Assembly (NCBI RefSeq): GCF_010500965.1
Contig: NZ_QVMI01000001.1
Location: 246,442 to 310,441 of the forward strand
DNA from: Bacteroides sp. 51
GTDB taxonomy: Bacteria > Bacteroidota > Bacteroidia > Bacteroidales > Bacteroidaceae
Length of the DNA stretch: 64,000 nt
Direction: 5' to 3'
Position numbers and translations under genes: made by a program. The notes under the pieces were generated by a model. It did not search any database. It was given only the letters and a program-made list of their open reading frames with translations, and was not told the origin of the DNA. This document shows positions 17,243 through 26,801 of the stretch, piece after piece; position 1 is the stretch's first letter; every line of letters begins with the position of its first letter.

Positions 17243-19369
17243 TTACCGCAAATTCAATTCCTTAATCAAGTGATCCGCCTTGCCCAACTTCTCCATTACA
17301 AAAAGCATATAGCGTACATCTACACCAATGCAGCGTTGCAAATCGGGTTCATAGATAAAGTCGCTTCCCATGGCTTCCCAGTTTCCATCGAAGGCTAGTC
17401 CTAATAGTTCACCGTTGGCATTGAACATGGCGCTTCCGGAGTTTCCGCCCGTAATGTCATTGTTTGAGATAAAACAAACACTCATATCGCCATCTGTATT
17501 AGCATACTTACCATAATCTCGGGATGAAAGAAAATCAAGAACTTCGGGTTCGAGCGTAAAGTCGCGGTCGCCGGCATGTGCTTTTGCTTTTTCAATGATA
17601 CCGCGGGTAGTGGTATAATAATCATATTCGGCTCCATCAAAGGGGGTATATCCGCGTACGGTTCCGAAGCTCAGCCGCATGGTTGAATTGGCATCCGGAT
17701 AGAAGTTCCGGTTGGCATACATCCGGCGGATAGCAGCGTTGAATAGCCGTTCATCACGCTCAATATTAGTCGATGGTTCCTGGATAACCTGGTGTATATC
17801 GAACATTTTCACTAACAGATCAATGGAAAGGGATATAGCAGGGTCTTCAAAGATATTATATGTAGAATCTTGTTCGAAAAAGAGCTTCAAACCTAGAGGT
17901 GTGGTTATTTTGGTTTGGGCATATAAAGAGTCGATAAATGCATGATCGCTTCCATTATACTCGTCGGTAATTGTGGCGTAGAAATCGGGATAATACAGTG
18001 AATCGACCTGCGAGCGGTATTCCTTGATCATAGCTGTAAATACCTCTTTGTCTAAAGCCAGATCGAGGTTTGCATATTTGTCGAGTAGCTTCTTCATGCG
18101 CGACATAACCATCTTTTCTTCTGCTTCATAGTCGAAGTTCAGGATTTCCAGTGCAAGTTGCACCAGTTCCGGACCGTTCATAAATGACTCGCCGAAATAG
18201 GCCATTGCCCTGCCTGCTTCACGACGGGCTTTATAGTTCAGTTCCAGAGAAGAGAAGAGATGCAGAAGATTTTCACGTTCGGCTGGGGTATCCTGAATCC
18301 AACGGAATAGGGTTGCTTCCATTTCGCGCCTTCTTTCCAGAATCTTTTGCTGGCGGATGACTTTATTGGTTCCGGTACTGTTTTTCCAATAATTGGAGCT
18401 TTCATCGTATTTTGAAGCATATTTTATGCGGATGGCATCGCTGCGCTCCATTTCGCGTTTCCAGATGGCCTGCTTTACTCCACGGACATCAATCATGGAC
18501 TGGTTCATTCCATTCATCATTTCTTCGATTCCAAACGATGAAAGGTAACGTTCGGTGGTGCCGGGATAACCCAGGGTCATAGAGAAAGTTCCTTCTTTAT
18601 AGCCGGCCAGAGAAATGGGAACCACATAAGGGGGATGATAGGGCACGTTTTCGGGCGAATAATCGGCAGGTTTGTTATCTTTCCCGGCGTAGATGCGGAA
18701 AACGCTGAAGTCACCTGTATGACGGGGCCAAACCCAGTTGTCGGTATCCCAGCCAAACTTTCCGATGGAGGAAGGTGGAGCAAACACAAGGCGGACGTCT
18801 GTATAATCACGATAAACGGAAAGCCAGAATTCATTGCCGCCGTAGTAGGGATCGACAACGGCTACGAGTGTAGTGTCTTTTGCATAAATTTCATCCTGAA
18901 TGGCGTACATGATGGAGTCGGTAATGGCCTGTCTGTCCTGTTCGGTCATGCCGGGGGTAATGGCTTTCAGTACACGGGGAGTTACATTCTCGGTACGTAG
19001 CAAGAAGCGAACAAACAGTTCGGGGTTGGGCAGTTCTTCCTCATGGGTACGGGCTACAAAGCCATCTTGAAGGTAGTCGTTTTGTAGGGTACTGTGTTGT
19101 TGGATAGCGCTGAATCCGCAGTGATGGTTCGTAAAAACCAGTCCGTCGTTGGAGACAACCACACCGGAGCAGAAGCCGCCGAAGCTGACGACAGCATCGG
19201 TCAGTGATGTTTTCTTGGGGTTATAGATTTTATCGGCGGGGAATTTCAGTCCCAGTTCTTTCATCGTCTGACGGGATTGTTTGTTCAGGTTTCCCAGCAT
19301 CCACATGCCTTCGTCGGCAAAGGCAGATAGACTGATGAAAAGGGCGATAATTGTACTAAGTCTTCTCAT
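17243..19369 (-). CDS. S46 family dipeptidyl-peptidase (DPP7-like)
   Basis: An exported serine exopeptidase that removes dipeptides from oligopeptides in the periplasm, feeding amino-acid use. The 708 residues match Porphyromonas DPP7/DPP11. The signal peptide L-S-T-I-I-A-L-F-I-S-L-S-A-F-A is followed by the mature N-terminus D-E-G-M-W-M. The catalytic His is in FTNHHCGFSAIQ and the catalytic Ser in ITGGNSGSAMFN. In FDGNWEAMGSD, the residue 18 after the Ser is Gly; from memory this is the residue that is Arg in acid-specific DPP11, so a DPP7-like preference for hydrophobic P1 residues is inferred. I chose the ATG at 19369 because it puts the signal peptide at the N-terminus. Confidence 0.93.
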   Translation of the reverse strand: MRRLSTIIALFISLSAFADEGMWMLGNLNKQSRQTMKELGLKFPADKIYNPKKTSLTDAVVSFGGFCSGVVVSNDGLVFTNHHCGFSAIQQHSTLQNDYLQDGFVARTHEEELPNPELFVRFLLRTENVTPRVLKAITPGMTEQDRQAITDSIMYAIQDEIYAKDTTLVAVVDPYYGGNEFWLSVYRDYTDVRLVFAPPSSIGKFGWDTDNWVWPRHTGDFSVFRIYAGKDNKPADYSPENVPYHPPYVVPISLAGYKEGTFSMTLGYPGTTERYLSSFGIEEMMNGMNQSMIDVRGVKQAIWKREMERSDAIRIKYASKYDESSNYWKNSTGTNKVIRQQKILERRREMEATLFRWIQDTPAERENLLHLFSSLELNYKARREAGRAMAYFGESFMNGPELVQLALEILNFDYEAEEKMVMSRMKKLLDKYANLDLALDKEVFTAMIKEYRSQVDSLYYPDFYATITDEYNGSDHAFIDSLYAQTKITTPLGLKLFFEQDSTYNIFEDPAISLSIDLLVKMFDIHQVIQEPSTNIERDERLFNAAIRRMYANRNFYPDANSTMRLSFGTVRGYTPFDGAEYDYYTTTRGIIEKAKAHAGDRDFTLEPEVLDFLSSRDYGKYANTDGDMSVCFISNNDITGGNSGSAMFNANGELLGLAFDGNWEAMGSDFIYEPDLQRCIGVDVRYMLFVMEKLGKADHLIKELNLR

Positions 19370-19405
19370 GGTAAGTAATCTCATATTATAACTAATTATA
19401 ATTCT

Positions 19406-19435
19406 GCATAGAACTTCGCAGCGGCACGTTGCCGC
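19406..19435 (-). repeat. Hairpin-plus-tail element, copy D
   Basis: In minus-strand sense GCGGCA-ACG-TGCCGC is followed by TGCGAAGTTCTATGC, a diverged tail. It lies 7 bases downstream of the stop of the minus-strand flippase gene, in the same orientation as that gene. Confidence 0.65.
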
Positions 19436-19442
19436 TTGCCGC

Positions 19443-20939
19443 TTATGGCTTCTTAATAAAACGGTTTAGAACCGGAATTTGATTTAAAGGAAGATCCTTT
19501 TTTATGGTATAGGCTATAAATATAAACAGTAATAGGGTACGGAACAATAAACGCAGGATAATGTTTGAAGGTACAACGAGCAAAGATATGCCATAAAGGG
19601 CAGCGGCCAGAAGGACATATAACCCAATGCCTTTCAGGTCGTAGTTGATTGGGTATTTCTTTTGTCCCAACAGATATGAAAGTACGGTGATAACGGCGTA
19701 TCCCACAAATCCGGCCCAGGCGCAAGCCCAATAGCCGTAGATAGGCACAAAAAGAACGTTCAATGCAATGATAATGACACAACCGATCAAGGAGAAATAG
19801 GCTCCCCATCGGGTTTCGTCAATGAGCTTATACCAAAAGGAGAGATTGAAATAGATGCCCATGAAAAGTTCGGCGGTCATTACCACCGGAACCACATCGA
19901 GTCCTTCCCAATAGTCGGATGCAATGATGTATCGCAGGATGTCCAGATAGAACATTACGGCGAGAAAAGCCAGCAAAGCAAAGATGATAAAGAACTTCAT
20001 CACCCGTGCATACATCGCCCGTTGGTCGCCATCTTTGTTTTTGCTAAAGACGAAGGGTTCGTAAGCATAGCGGAAGGCTTGGGTGAACATGACCATTACC
20101 ATGGCTACCTTGGAGGTTGCTCCGTAAATGCCCAGTTGAACGCGTGCTTCGTTTTCATCGGGATACAGGAAGGGAAACAGGATTTTATCTACTGTTTGAT
20201 TTAATACACCGGCTACTCCCAGAATAATGAGCGGAGAGGAGTAGCGGAAGATGCGTTTCATCAGTTCGCGGTCATACTTATAAGGGAATCCGCGTAGTTC
20301 GGGAATGAAGAATACGGTCTGGAAGAGTGTGGTAATGAGGTTGGCCACAAACACATAGCCTACCCCATAGGACGGATCGTAGAACCATGAGATGGTTTCG
20401 GGATAGTGTGTATGCAACCACGGACAGAGCAAAAGGAAGAACAGGTTGAGCGATATGCCGAATATGATCGAGAATAATTTAATCGCAGCAAACTTTATAG
20501 GGCGTTTCTTATGCCGAAGGTAAGCAAAAGGTATGCTCTGAAAAGCATCCATCGCTACCACTATAGCCATCATACCGAGAAATTCGGGATGATCTCCATA
20601 ACCAAACCACGATGAAATCGGGTCTAAAAAGACAAGAGACAGGAAAACAAAAAGCAAAGAGGTGCTCCCAACCGAGATCAGAATGGATGAATAGACGGTA
20701 TTTTCGTTTTCTTCTTTCTTATTGGCGAAACGGAAAAAGCCTGTCTCCATACCGTAGATCAGCAATACTTGTAGCAAAGCGACCACGGCATAGATATTGG
20801 TTACTACTCCGTAGCCACCCGACTGGGCGCTGAAAGATGCGGTGTAAAGGGGAACAAGCAGATAGTTCAGGAATTTACCCAAAATACTACTCATTCCGTA
20901 AATGGCGGTGTCCTTTGCCAATGATTTCAAGTTGGACAT
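19443..20939 (-). CDS. Polysaccharide flippase (Wzx/MOP superfamily)
   Basis: A 498-residue inner-membrane protein with about 12-14 hydrophobic segments. The N-terminus (S-L-A-K-D-T-A-I-Y-G-M-S-S-I-L-G-K-F-L-N) is the typical first helix of Polysacc_synt/MATE-like lipid-linked sugar flippases, and the C-terminus is a hydrophobic bundle. It probably moves a lipid-linked glycan across the membrane. No glycosyltransferase genes are adjacent, so the substrate is open. It is transcribed toward the S46 peptidase gene. A pair of GGGCGG-type palindromes separates it from ruvB. Confidence 0.88.
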   Translation of the reverse strand: MSNLKSLAKDTAIYGMSSILGKFLNYLLVPLYTASFSAQSGGYGVVTNIYAVVALLQVLLIYGMETGFFRFANKKEENENTVYSSILISVGSTSLLFVFLSLVFLDPISSWFGYGDHPEFLGMMAIVVAMDAFQSIPFAYLRHKKRPIKFAAIKLFSIIFGISLNLFFLLLCPWLHTHYPETISWFYDPSYGVGYVFVANLITTLFQTVFFIPELRGFPYKYDRELMKRIFRYSSPLIILGVAGVLNQTVDKILFPFLYPDENEARVQLGIYGATSKVAMVMVMFTQAFRYAYEPFVFSKNKDGDQRAMYARVMKFFIIFALLAFLAVMFYLDILRYIIASDYWEGLDVVPVVMTAELFMGIYFNLSFWYKLIDETRWGAYFSLIGCVIIIALNVLFVPIYGYWACAWAGFVGYAVITVLSYLLGQKKYPINYDLKGIGLYVLLAAALYGISLLVVPSNIILRLLFRTLLLFIFIAYTIKKDLPLNQIPVLNRFIKKP

Positions 20940-20999
20940 CTTTATTTAATTAAGTTCTATAAATAATCATGCAGATGATATGGCACTCTGTCATCATAC

Positions 21000-21081
21000 T
21001 GTAGGGGCGGTTCGCGAACCGCCCAATGCACAGAATATACAGAAAACCATTTTCGGGCGGTTCGCGAACCGCCCCTACAGT
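21000..21081. repeat. Two facing GGGCGGTTCGCGAACCGCCC palindromes
   Basis: Two copies (about 21001-21025 and 21055-21080) face each other. The outer ends are TGTAG and CTACAG, so the whole 82-base block is itself an inverted repeat with a 29-nt loop of unrelated sequence. It lies between ruvB and the flippase gene on the minus strand. Confidence 0.8.
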
Positions 21082-21093
21082 TAATCACTGCCG

Positions 21094-22122
21094 CTAGTCG
21101 AATAATGTATTCTGTCGGCCGCTGTATAGGCTGCGACCTAAATGTTTATACGCCAGTTCGGTTACTTCACGACCACGGGGAGTGCGTTTCAGGAAACCTT
21201 CTTTGATAAGGAAAGGCTCGTAAACTTCCTCGATGGTTCCGGCATCTTCGCCCAGGGCGGTAGCGATGGTGGTCAGCCCGACGGGTCCTCCGCTAAACTT
21301 ATCAATGATGGTGCAAAGTATTTTATTGTCGATTTCATCGAGGCCATAACGGTCGATATTCAACGCTTCCAACGCATAAGTTGCAATCTCCGTATCAATA
21401 GAACCGGAACCTTTTACCTGAGCAAAGTCGCGGACGCGGCGGAGCAGAGCATTCGCAATACGAGGCGTACCCCGGCTTCGCGAAGCAATCTCATTAGCGG
21501 CCTGATACGAACACGGAACATTCAGGATTCCGGCCGACCGCTTGATAATACCACTCAACACATCGTCATCGTAATACTCCAGGTGCATATTTATTCCGAA
21601 ACGGGCACGCAAAGGAGCGGTAAGCAAACCGCTACGGGTGGTGGCGCCGACGAGGGTAAATGGATTCAGTTCGATCTGTATGCTACGGGCCGAAGGACCT
21701 TTATCGATCATAATATCGATCCGGTAATCTTCCATGGCCGAGTACAAATACTCTTCTACCACGGGCGAAAGACGGTGAATCTCATCAATGAAAAGCACAT
21801 CGTTAGGTTCGAGACTGGTAAGCACACCGGCCAGATCGCCGGGCTTGTCCAACACCGGACCGGAAGTCACCTTAAACCCTACCCCCAATTCATTGGCGAT
21901 GATATTGGACAACGTCGTTTTACCCAACCCCGGAGGCCCGTGCAACAGTACATGATCCAATGCTTCGCCACGCAAACTGGCAGCTTTCACAAAAATACGC
22001 AGATTCTCCACCACCTTGTCCTGGCCGTTAAAGTCGCCAAAAGCCAGTGGACGCAAAGCGTTTTCGTACTCACGTTCTTTGTTCGAAAGCTTGTAATCGC
22101 GTATATCAAAATCCTCTTCCAT
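21094..22122 (-). CDS. ruvB: Holliday junction branch migration ATPase RuvB
   Basis: The hexameric AAA+ motor that works with RuvA and RuvC to move Holliday junctions. Seen: [18 protein letters not shown], Walker [11 protein letters not shown], Walker [11 protein letters not shown], sensor [19 protein letters not shown] and the C-terminal winged-helix region [17 protein letters not shown] placed the start at the ATG at 22122 (342 residues), since the 36 residues upstream are not family-like and a -7 motif (22145-22152) lies inside that stretch. Confidence 0.96.
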   Translation of the reverse strand: MEEDFDIRDYKLSNKEREYENALRPLAFGDFNGQDKVVENLRIFVKAASLRGEALDHVLLHGPPGLGKTTLSNIIANELGVGFKVTSGPVLDKPGDLAGVLTSLEPNDVLFIDEIHRLSPVVEEYLYSAMEDYRIDIMIDKGPSARSIQIELNPFTLVGATTRSGLLTAPLRARFGINMHLEYYDDDVLSGIIKRSAGILNVPCSYQAANEIASRSRGTPRIANALLRRVRDFAQVKGSGSIDTEIATYALEALNIDRYGLDEIDNKILCTIIDKFSGGPVGLTTIATALGEDAGTIEEVYEPFLIKEGFLKRTPRGREVTELAYKHLGRSLYSGRQNTLFD

Positions 22123-22144
22123 AGGTACATCTGCTAATAACTCA

Positions 22145-22152
22145 CAAAGGTA
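22145..22152 (-). promoter_or_regulatory. -7 promoter element of ruvB
   Basis: Minus-strand TACCTTTG matches TAnnTTTG and lies 22 bases before the chosen ATG, which supports the shorter start. Confidence 0.55.
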
Positions 22153-22249
22153 TAAAAGATTGGAGAGATAATAACCGATTTTACAAAAAACAACAAATGA
22201 AAGGAGGTTTGGCAAAGAACAACAACACATTCAAGAGGTTTTTTCGATT

Positions 22250-22356
22250 GAAAAGTATCATAAGTATCACCATGCATATTAACCGACTGGCATACAGCAC
22301 GATACAAATAGTGATACTTCCCCGGAAGTATCATCCAAGTATCACAAGTATCATCG
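22250..22356 (+). repeat. Dispersed ~110-bp element, diverged copy 4
   Basis: It opens with GAAAAGTATCATAAGTATCACC and closes with AAGTATCACAAGTATCATC, parallel to the ends of copy 1 (4451-4557). The middle differs and contains a self-complementary GATACTTCCCCGGAAGTATC. The 530-base gap between ruvB and spmAB otherwise holds a 23-nt array and a promoter. Confidence 0.5.
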
Positions 22357-22449
22357 ATTCAACTTAAAGGGAGATATGGACAAAGACTCTTGCTGTTTTT
22401 TCGAAAAGCTACTCTACGATTTTCAAAAGCCAGTAGCATAAACCCTCTG

Positions 22450-22507
22450 ACACCCGGGTGTCAGACTCGTTCACACCCGGGTGTCAGCACCATTGAGACC
22501 CGGGTGT
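22450..22507. repeat. 23-nt array with palindromic core ACCCGGGTGT (three units)
   Basis: Cores ACCCGGGTGT begin at 22452, 22475 and 22498, exactly 23 nt apart, and each is followed by CAG. The 13-nt fillers differ. Same core and period as the array at 10601-10680. Confidence 0.85.
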
Positions 22508-22610
22508 CAGAGGGACTAAGACGGTTGCCCGATAAACTTCTACAATAGGTTCTGAAGAAAACTCCAAGTAAAATTAAAACTTAAAGCCACTATATACAAA
22601 AACTAATCCC

Positions 22611-22618
22611 TATTTTTG
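22611..22618 (+). promoter_or_regulatory. -7 promoter element of the spmAB-ybeY operon
   Basis: TATTTTTG matches TAnnTTTG and lies 34 bases before the ATG at 22653. Confidence 0.5.
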
Positions 22619-22652
22619 TAGAATATTCTCAACTATAACAAGTTCATTATCT

Positions 22653-23885
22653 ATGGTTTTAAACTATATCTGGATTGCATTTTTCGTTATCGCATTCATC
22701 GTAGCCCTCGTAAAACTAATCTTTTGGGGAGACACGGAAATCTTCACCGAAATCATGAATTCAACGTTCAGTTCCTCGAAAACAGCCTTCGAAATATCAC
22801 TGGGGCTAACCGGAATCCTGGCCCTCTGGCTAGGCATCATGAAAATCGGAGAAAACAGCGGACTGATCCATGCCATATCCCGCTTCCTGAGTCCCGTACT
22901 AACCAAACTTTTCCCCGAAATCCCCAAAGGACACCCCGTTATGGGCTCCATGTTCATGAACATCTCCGCCAATATGCTGGGACTCGACAACGCCGCCACC
23001 CCCCTGGGACTGAAAGCCATGAAAGAACTGCAAGAACTCAACCTCCGGAAAGACACCGCCACCAACTCCATGATCATGTTCCTCGTGATGAACACCTCCG
23101 GGCTGATGCTCATCCCCATCAGCATCATGGTTTACCGTGCCCAGATGGGTGCCGCCCAACCCACCGATGTCTTCATCCCTATCCTACTCACCACCTTCAG
23201 TTCCACCATAGCGGGCGTTATCGCCGTCAGCATATCGCAGCGCATCAATCTGTTTACACGTGGAACACTCATTTTTATGATCGGGCTGAGCATCTTCTTC
23301 GCCGGCATAATCTACCTTTTCACCGCACTTCCTAAAGAAGATGTGAACGTTATATCCACACTCAGCGCCAACATTATCCTCTTTACGGTAATCATCTGCT
23401 TCATCGTCAGCGGATTGCGTAAAAAGATCAACGTCTACGATTCATTCATTGAAGGAGCGAAAGAAGGATTCACCACCGCCGTGCGCATCATTCCCTATCT
23501 TGTAGCCTTTCTGGTAGGAATCGCCGTATTCCGAACCTCCGGAGCACTTGACATTATAGTCGATGGAATCGGTGCTTTTTTCGGTTTCCTCGGAGCAGAC
23601 ACCAGCTTTGTAGGCGCCCTGCCCACGGGACTGATGAAATCGCTCAGCGGAAGCGCCGCCAACGGCCTGATGATTGATACCATGGCAGAGTATGGCGCCG
23701 ATTCTTTCGTCGGCCGCACCAGTAGCGTCATTCGTGGAGCATCAGACACTACGTTCTATATTCTCGCCGTTTACTTCGGAAGCGTAGGAATCACCAAAAC
23801 CCGCAATGCCGTGACCTGCGGACTGATTGCCGATTTCACCGGAATCGTAGCCGCAATCCTATTCAGTTACTTATTCTTCTATTAA
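22653..23885 (+). CDS. Nucleoside recognition (Gate) domain protein, SpmA-SpmB fusion
   Basis: A 410-residue inner-membrane protein combining the two halves that are separate SpmA and SpmB in spore formers. The first half contains GLTGILALWLGIMKIGENSGLI and MSANMLGLDNAATPLGLKAM-like sequence (GLDNAATPLGLKAM is exact); the second contains ALPTGLMKSLSGSAANGLMID and DTTFYILAVYFGSVGI. Each half is a Gate domain with several hydrophobic segments. Non-spore-forming Bacteroidetes have the fused form; its role is unknown, with transport or membrane-stress functions suggested for the family. ybeY follows after 17 bases and is likely co-transcribed. Confidence 0.9.
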   Translation: MVLNYIWIAFFVIAFIVALVKLIFWGDTEIFTEIMNSTFSSSKTAFEISLGLTGILALWLGIMKIGENSGLIHAISRFLSPVLTKLFPEIPKGHPVMGSMFMNISANMLGLDNAATPLGLKAMKELQELNLRKDTATNSMIMFLVMNTSGLMLIPISIMVYRAQMGAAQPTDVFIPILLTTFSSTIAGVIAVSISQRINLFTRGTLIFMIGLSIFFAGIIYLFTALPKEDVNVISTLSANIILFTVIICFIVSGLRKKINVYDSFIEGAKEGFTTAVRIIPYLVAFLVGIAVFRTSGALDIIVDGIGAFFGFLGADTSFVGALPTGLMKSLSGSAANGLMIDTMAEYGADSFVGRTSSVIRGASDTTFYILAVYFGSVGITKTRNAVTCGLIADFTGIVAAILFSYLFFY

Positions 23886-23902
23886 AATATAACACTGTTA
23901 CC

Positions 23903-24322
23903 ATGCCAATAACTTACCAGACAGACGGCGTTAAAATGCCCGCCATCGCAAAGAAAGACATCACAGCCTGGATCAAGGCAGTAGCCGAATCATATGGAAA
24001 GAAAGTCGGTGAAATCGCCTATATCTTCTGCTCGGACGAGAAAATCCTGGAAGTAAACCGCACCTACCTCCAACACGATTACTATACCGATATCATCACA
24101 TTCGACTATACAGAAGGCAATAAAATAGCAGGAGACTTGTTTATAAGCCTGGACACCGTTACCACCAACGCCGAACAGTTCAGCACCACATACAATGAAG
24201 AACTCCACCGGGTCATCATCCACGGCATTCTCCACCTCTGTGGCATCGATGATAAAGGCCCCGGAGAACGCGAAAAGATGGAAGCAGCAGAGAATAAAGC
24301 CCTCCAATTACTAAAAGCGTAA
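23903..24322 (+). CDS. ybeY: Endoribonuclease YbeY (16S rRNA maturation)
   Basis: A zinc-dependent RNase involved in 16S rRNA 3' processing and ribosome quality control. The metal site is seen in HRVIIHGILHLCGIDDKGPGER: two His in H-G-I-L-H and an Asp where most bacteria have a third His; I recall this variant as usual for Bacteroidetes. DYYTDIITFDY is the other conserved block. 139 residues, normal. It ends 12 bases before a strong terminator. Confidence 0.93.
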   Translation: MPITYQTDGVKMPAIAKKDITAWIKAVAESYGKKVGEIAYIFCSDEKILEVNRTYLQHDYYTDIITFDYTEGNKIAGDLFISLDTVTTNAEQFSTTYNEELHRVIIHGILHLCGIDDKGPGEREKMEAAENKALQLLKA

Positions 24323-24334
24323 GCAATATAAGAC

Positions 24335-24371
24335 AAGAGGCCATCTCATCATCGTGAGACAGCCTCTTATT
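24335..24371. terminator. Terminator after ybeY
   Basis: AAGAGGC pairs with GCCTCTT and, inside it, TCTCA pairs with TGAGA, with a TCATCG loop. The stem is followed by ATTCAT rather than a T run. Confidence 0.7.
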
Positions 24372-24594
24372 CATCTACCTTAGTGGAAGTTTTTTCGGAA
24401 TGAACCAGAATCTCCATTATGACATGCGTATGAAAGTATTCACATACTCTGCCGGAAACATCCGATCAATTCATTAAATTAGTGTTTAGATTAAATTAGC
24501 TTAAACCTATTTTTGCAATTATTTTTCAAGTTATTGCAATGTCAAACAGCTGAAAATCCTAATTCATTCCAAAAACAACCACTAACTTTATTTT

Positions 24595-25002
24595 TTATAG
24601 CGTAAATTCACCATTATATATAGTAGAAGTAGTAGTTATATCAACATAGTATAACCCCGGTTCGCATCCATCTAACTGAATCATAACAGTTGTCGGCGCG
24701 CTACAAGAGAATAGTTCGTGATGAACAACCTCACCCGTTTCTGCATTAGTCACTACGATCGAAGCATTCGATGTTGAAGACGCAAAGTTCACTGCTACCG
24801 CATCACCAACCAAAAATACAGCTGGCGCGATTTCCTGTACACTTGATGTTAATGATGTTGTTCTCATAGATCTAGGTGATAAACGTGCTGTAGCTTTAAT
24901 CTGGATCTCTCTCAAAGTTGTTTCTGTTTCCATTTGTTTTGAGTTTGCATCCATTGCCAGAAAAGCAAACAGCGATAATAATAATAAAAATTTCGTTCTC
25001 AT
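24595..25002 (-). CDS. DUF3244-like small secreted protein
   Basis: A 135-residue exported protein. The signal peptide R-T-K-F-L-L-L-L-S-L-F-A-F-L-A-M-D-A-N-S starts at the ATG at 25002, behind a -7 motif (TAATTTTG, minus strand, 25030-25037). The mature part ends in a beta-sandwich-like region: VAVNFASSTSNASIVVTNAETGEVV ... TVMIQLDGCEPGLYYVDI. This is the pattern of DUF3244 proteins, which in Bacteroides often sit beside TPR/HTH membrane regulators, as here. Function unknown. Confidence 0.75.
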   Translation of the reverse strand: MRTKFLLLLSLFAFLAMDANSKQMETETTLREIQIKATARLSPRSMRTTSLTSSVQEIAPAVFLVGDAVAVNFASSTSNASIVVTNAETGEVVHHELFSCSAPTTVMIQLDGCEPGLYYVDITTTSTIYNGEFTL

Positions 25003-25133
25003 AATTTCGTTAGTTTTAGTGGTTTGATGCAAAATTAGGCATTTATTATAGGCGAACAAATAACAATACGAATAAAAGTCGTATTGATAATCAATCACTT
25101 ATGATTTTTTTTTCTGAAAAACATAACACCCCA

Positions 25134-26801
25134 TTATTTCAGGGTTGAAGAGGAGGAAAAAATGAGGTTAAATGTCGATTCATCCATCTTTCCTTTGATA
25201 CGATAACGGCGTTGAGTGACCACATTCGGGTCTACTCCCATCAAATATCCAATGAGAGAATTAGAAAATCCCATGTACGCCAAAACACAACAATATACAT
25301 CGCCTTGCGATAATTGAGGAAAAGATTGTTGTTGACTCTGAATGAAATCAATATATATTTCACTGATTAACTGCTGTACCTTAAGCCTATCCTTTTCAGA
25401 TAGATCCTTTGGATATTTCTTCTGTCGTTTGGCTGAAACAAACTCCTGTACTATTTTATAAGAAGAACTGGTTTCAAATAAACGCATGCAGAGTTCTTTC
25501 TGGCGCAACTGCAACTGTTGTTGGGCAGCTTCATTCTCCTGACGCTCCATTTCAATCTCTGTTGTAGATGAAGCCAGTTTATTCTGCAACTGAGCAAGCT
25601 TCGAACGGTTTTGCATCAAATCCTGTTGCAGTCCGATCAATTTCTTTTTCTTATTTCTATCAATATGGAAAAATGCATATACACATATGCTCAGGATAAC
25701 CAGAAAACCTATAATATAATAAAGCATGAATCGTTGCTGGCGGGCATCAACTTCTTTTTTATGCGATTCCAACGCATGATCGTTCATCAATTTAGTAATC
25801 TCTTCACGCTGATTCTGATGTTGTATGGAGTCATAGTACACAATATAATTATCTGCATATTGAACAGCATTCTTATAGTTACCTATATTCTTCTCTAAAT
25901 TATAAAGTGCATAATTTGAAGCAACATAAGTATATAAGTTATTCATATCCAAACTCTTATCTAAATAATATTGAGCCGAATCAAATCTATTCAACTTAGA
26001 AAGAATATCCCCTTTCAAATAATAGTAAACATGATCGAAATTAGGACTTCGGTCAATGGCGCGGGAAATATATTCATTTGCCTCATTATACATCTCACGC
26101 ATATTATAAAACTGTGCGATATCAGATAAAACAGTTGCAGCAAACAAAGAATCGCCAACCTGCTCAGCCAGATCCAAGGACTCATGATAATAAAACAATG
26201 CGCTATCTGGAAGATTTAGGCTAGTATACACATTCCCCATCGCACGAAGAGGGTAAAACAAATCAGACGTATTTCCTATTTCAATACCAATATCATACGC
26301 TTTTCTGTACCTTTCCATCGATCTTTCATACAAATCCTGATAATAATAACACGACCCCAGATTTATATTCGCATACAGATGGAGTTTACTCACTCCTTTT
26401 TCGCCTATAATATTCAATGCACGCAAATATGCTTCTGTAGCAGCAATATCATCACCCAGCCCCTCATAGACCCGTCCTAAATAATAATATGACCATGACT
26501 GCTGATCTTTTTTATGTGGCCTCCCTTCATAATAGTCCACGGCAACCATGATCAATGAATCATTAGTATATGGAATATAATTTTTATCCATAGCCTGAAC
26601 CATTAGCAAAGCATACTCGGCCTGCTGTGAATTAGATAAATTAGTAGCATCAATATCTTGTAATAATATCAAAGCACTATCCGGATAATTTTCCAATAAA
26701 GAGTCCATCCCCGTGAAGAGAGAAGCTGAAGACGACCTGGAAGTACAAGAAGCCAATCCGCACAGAGCAACAAGCAATATCAGCAAAATAGGTTGTTTCA
26801 T
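25134..26801 (-). CDS. TPR lipoprotein with transmembrane helix and C-terminal HTH
   Basis: A 555-residue membrane protein built like a one-piece sensor-regulator. The N-terminus is a lipoprotein-type signal ending in GLASC. About nine tetratricopeptide-like repeats follow (for example QSWSYYYLGRVYEGLGDDIAATEAYLRAL). A single membrane helix (L-Y-Y-I-I-G-F-L-V-I-L-S-I-C-V-Y-A-F-F, about residue 370) is followed by a long coiled coil and a C-terminal LuxR/HTH-like segment (LSQGDVYCCVLAYMGFSNSLIGYLMGVDPNVVTQRRYRIKGKM). The start at 26801 sits behind TACTTTTG (26826-26833, minus strand). The neighbouring DUF3244 gene is probably a partner or target. A lipid anchor and a cytoplasmic HTH conflict unless the signal is an uncleaved helix. 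Confidence 0.85.
   Translation of the reverse strand: MKQPILLILLVALCGLASCTSRSSSASLFTGMDSLLENYPDSALILLQDIDATNLSNSQQAEYALLMVQAMDKNYIPYTNDSLIMVAVDYYEGRPHKKDQQSWSYYYLGRVYEGLGDDIAATEAYLRALNIIGEKGVSKLHLYANINLGSCYYYQDLYERSMERYRKAYDIGIEIGNTSDLFYPLRAMGNVYTSLNLPDSALFYYHESLDLAEQVGDSLFAATVLSDIAQFYNMREMYNEANEYISRAIDRSPNFDHVYYYLKGDILSKLNRFDSAQYYLDKSLDMNNLYTYVASNYALYNLEKNIGNYKNAVQYADNYIVYYDSIQHQNQREEITKLMNDHALESHKKEVDARQQRFMLYYIIGFLVILSICVYAFFHIDRNKKKKLIGLQQDLMQNRSKLAQLQNKLASSTTEIEMERQENEAAQQQLQLRQKELCMRLFETSSSYKIVQEFVSAKRQKKYPKDLSEKDRLKVQQLISEIYIDFIQSQQQSFPQLSQGDVYCCVLAYMGFSNSLIGYLMGVDPNVVTQRRYRIKGKMDESTFNLIFSSSSTLK

Noticed and set aside
21142-22137. A 331-codon open frame on the plus strand
   Set aside because: It is the reverse shadow of ruvB, whose motifs on the minus strand are unambiguous.
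22724-23335. A 203-codon open frame overlapping the spmAB gene
   Set aside because: It is rich in Arg, His and Pro with no family features and lies in the +2 frame of a well-supported membrane protein.
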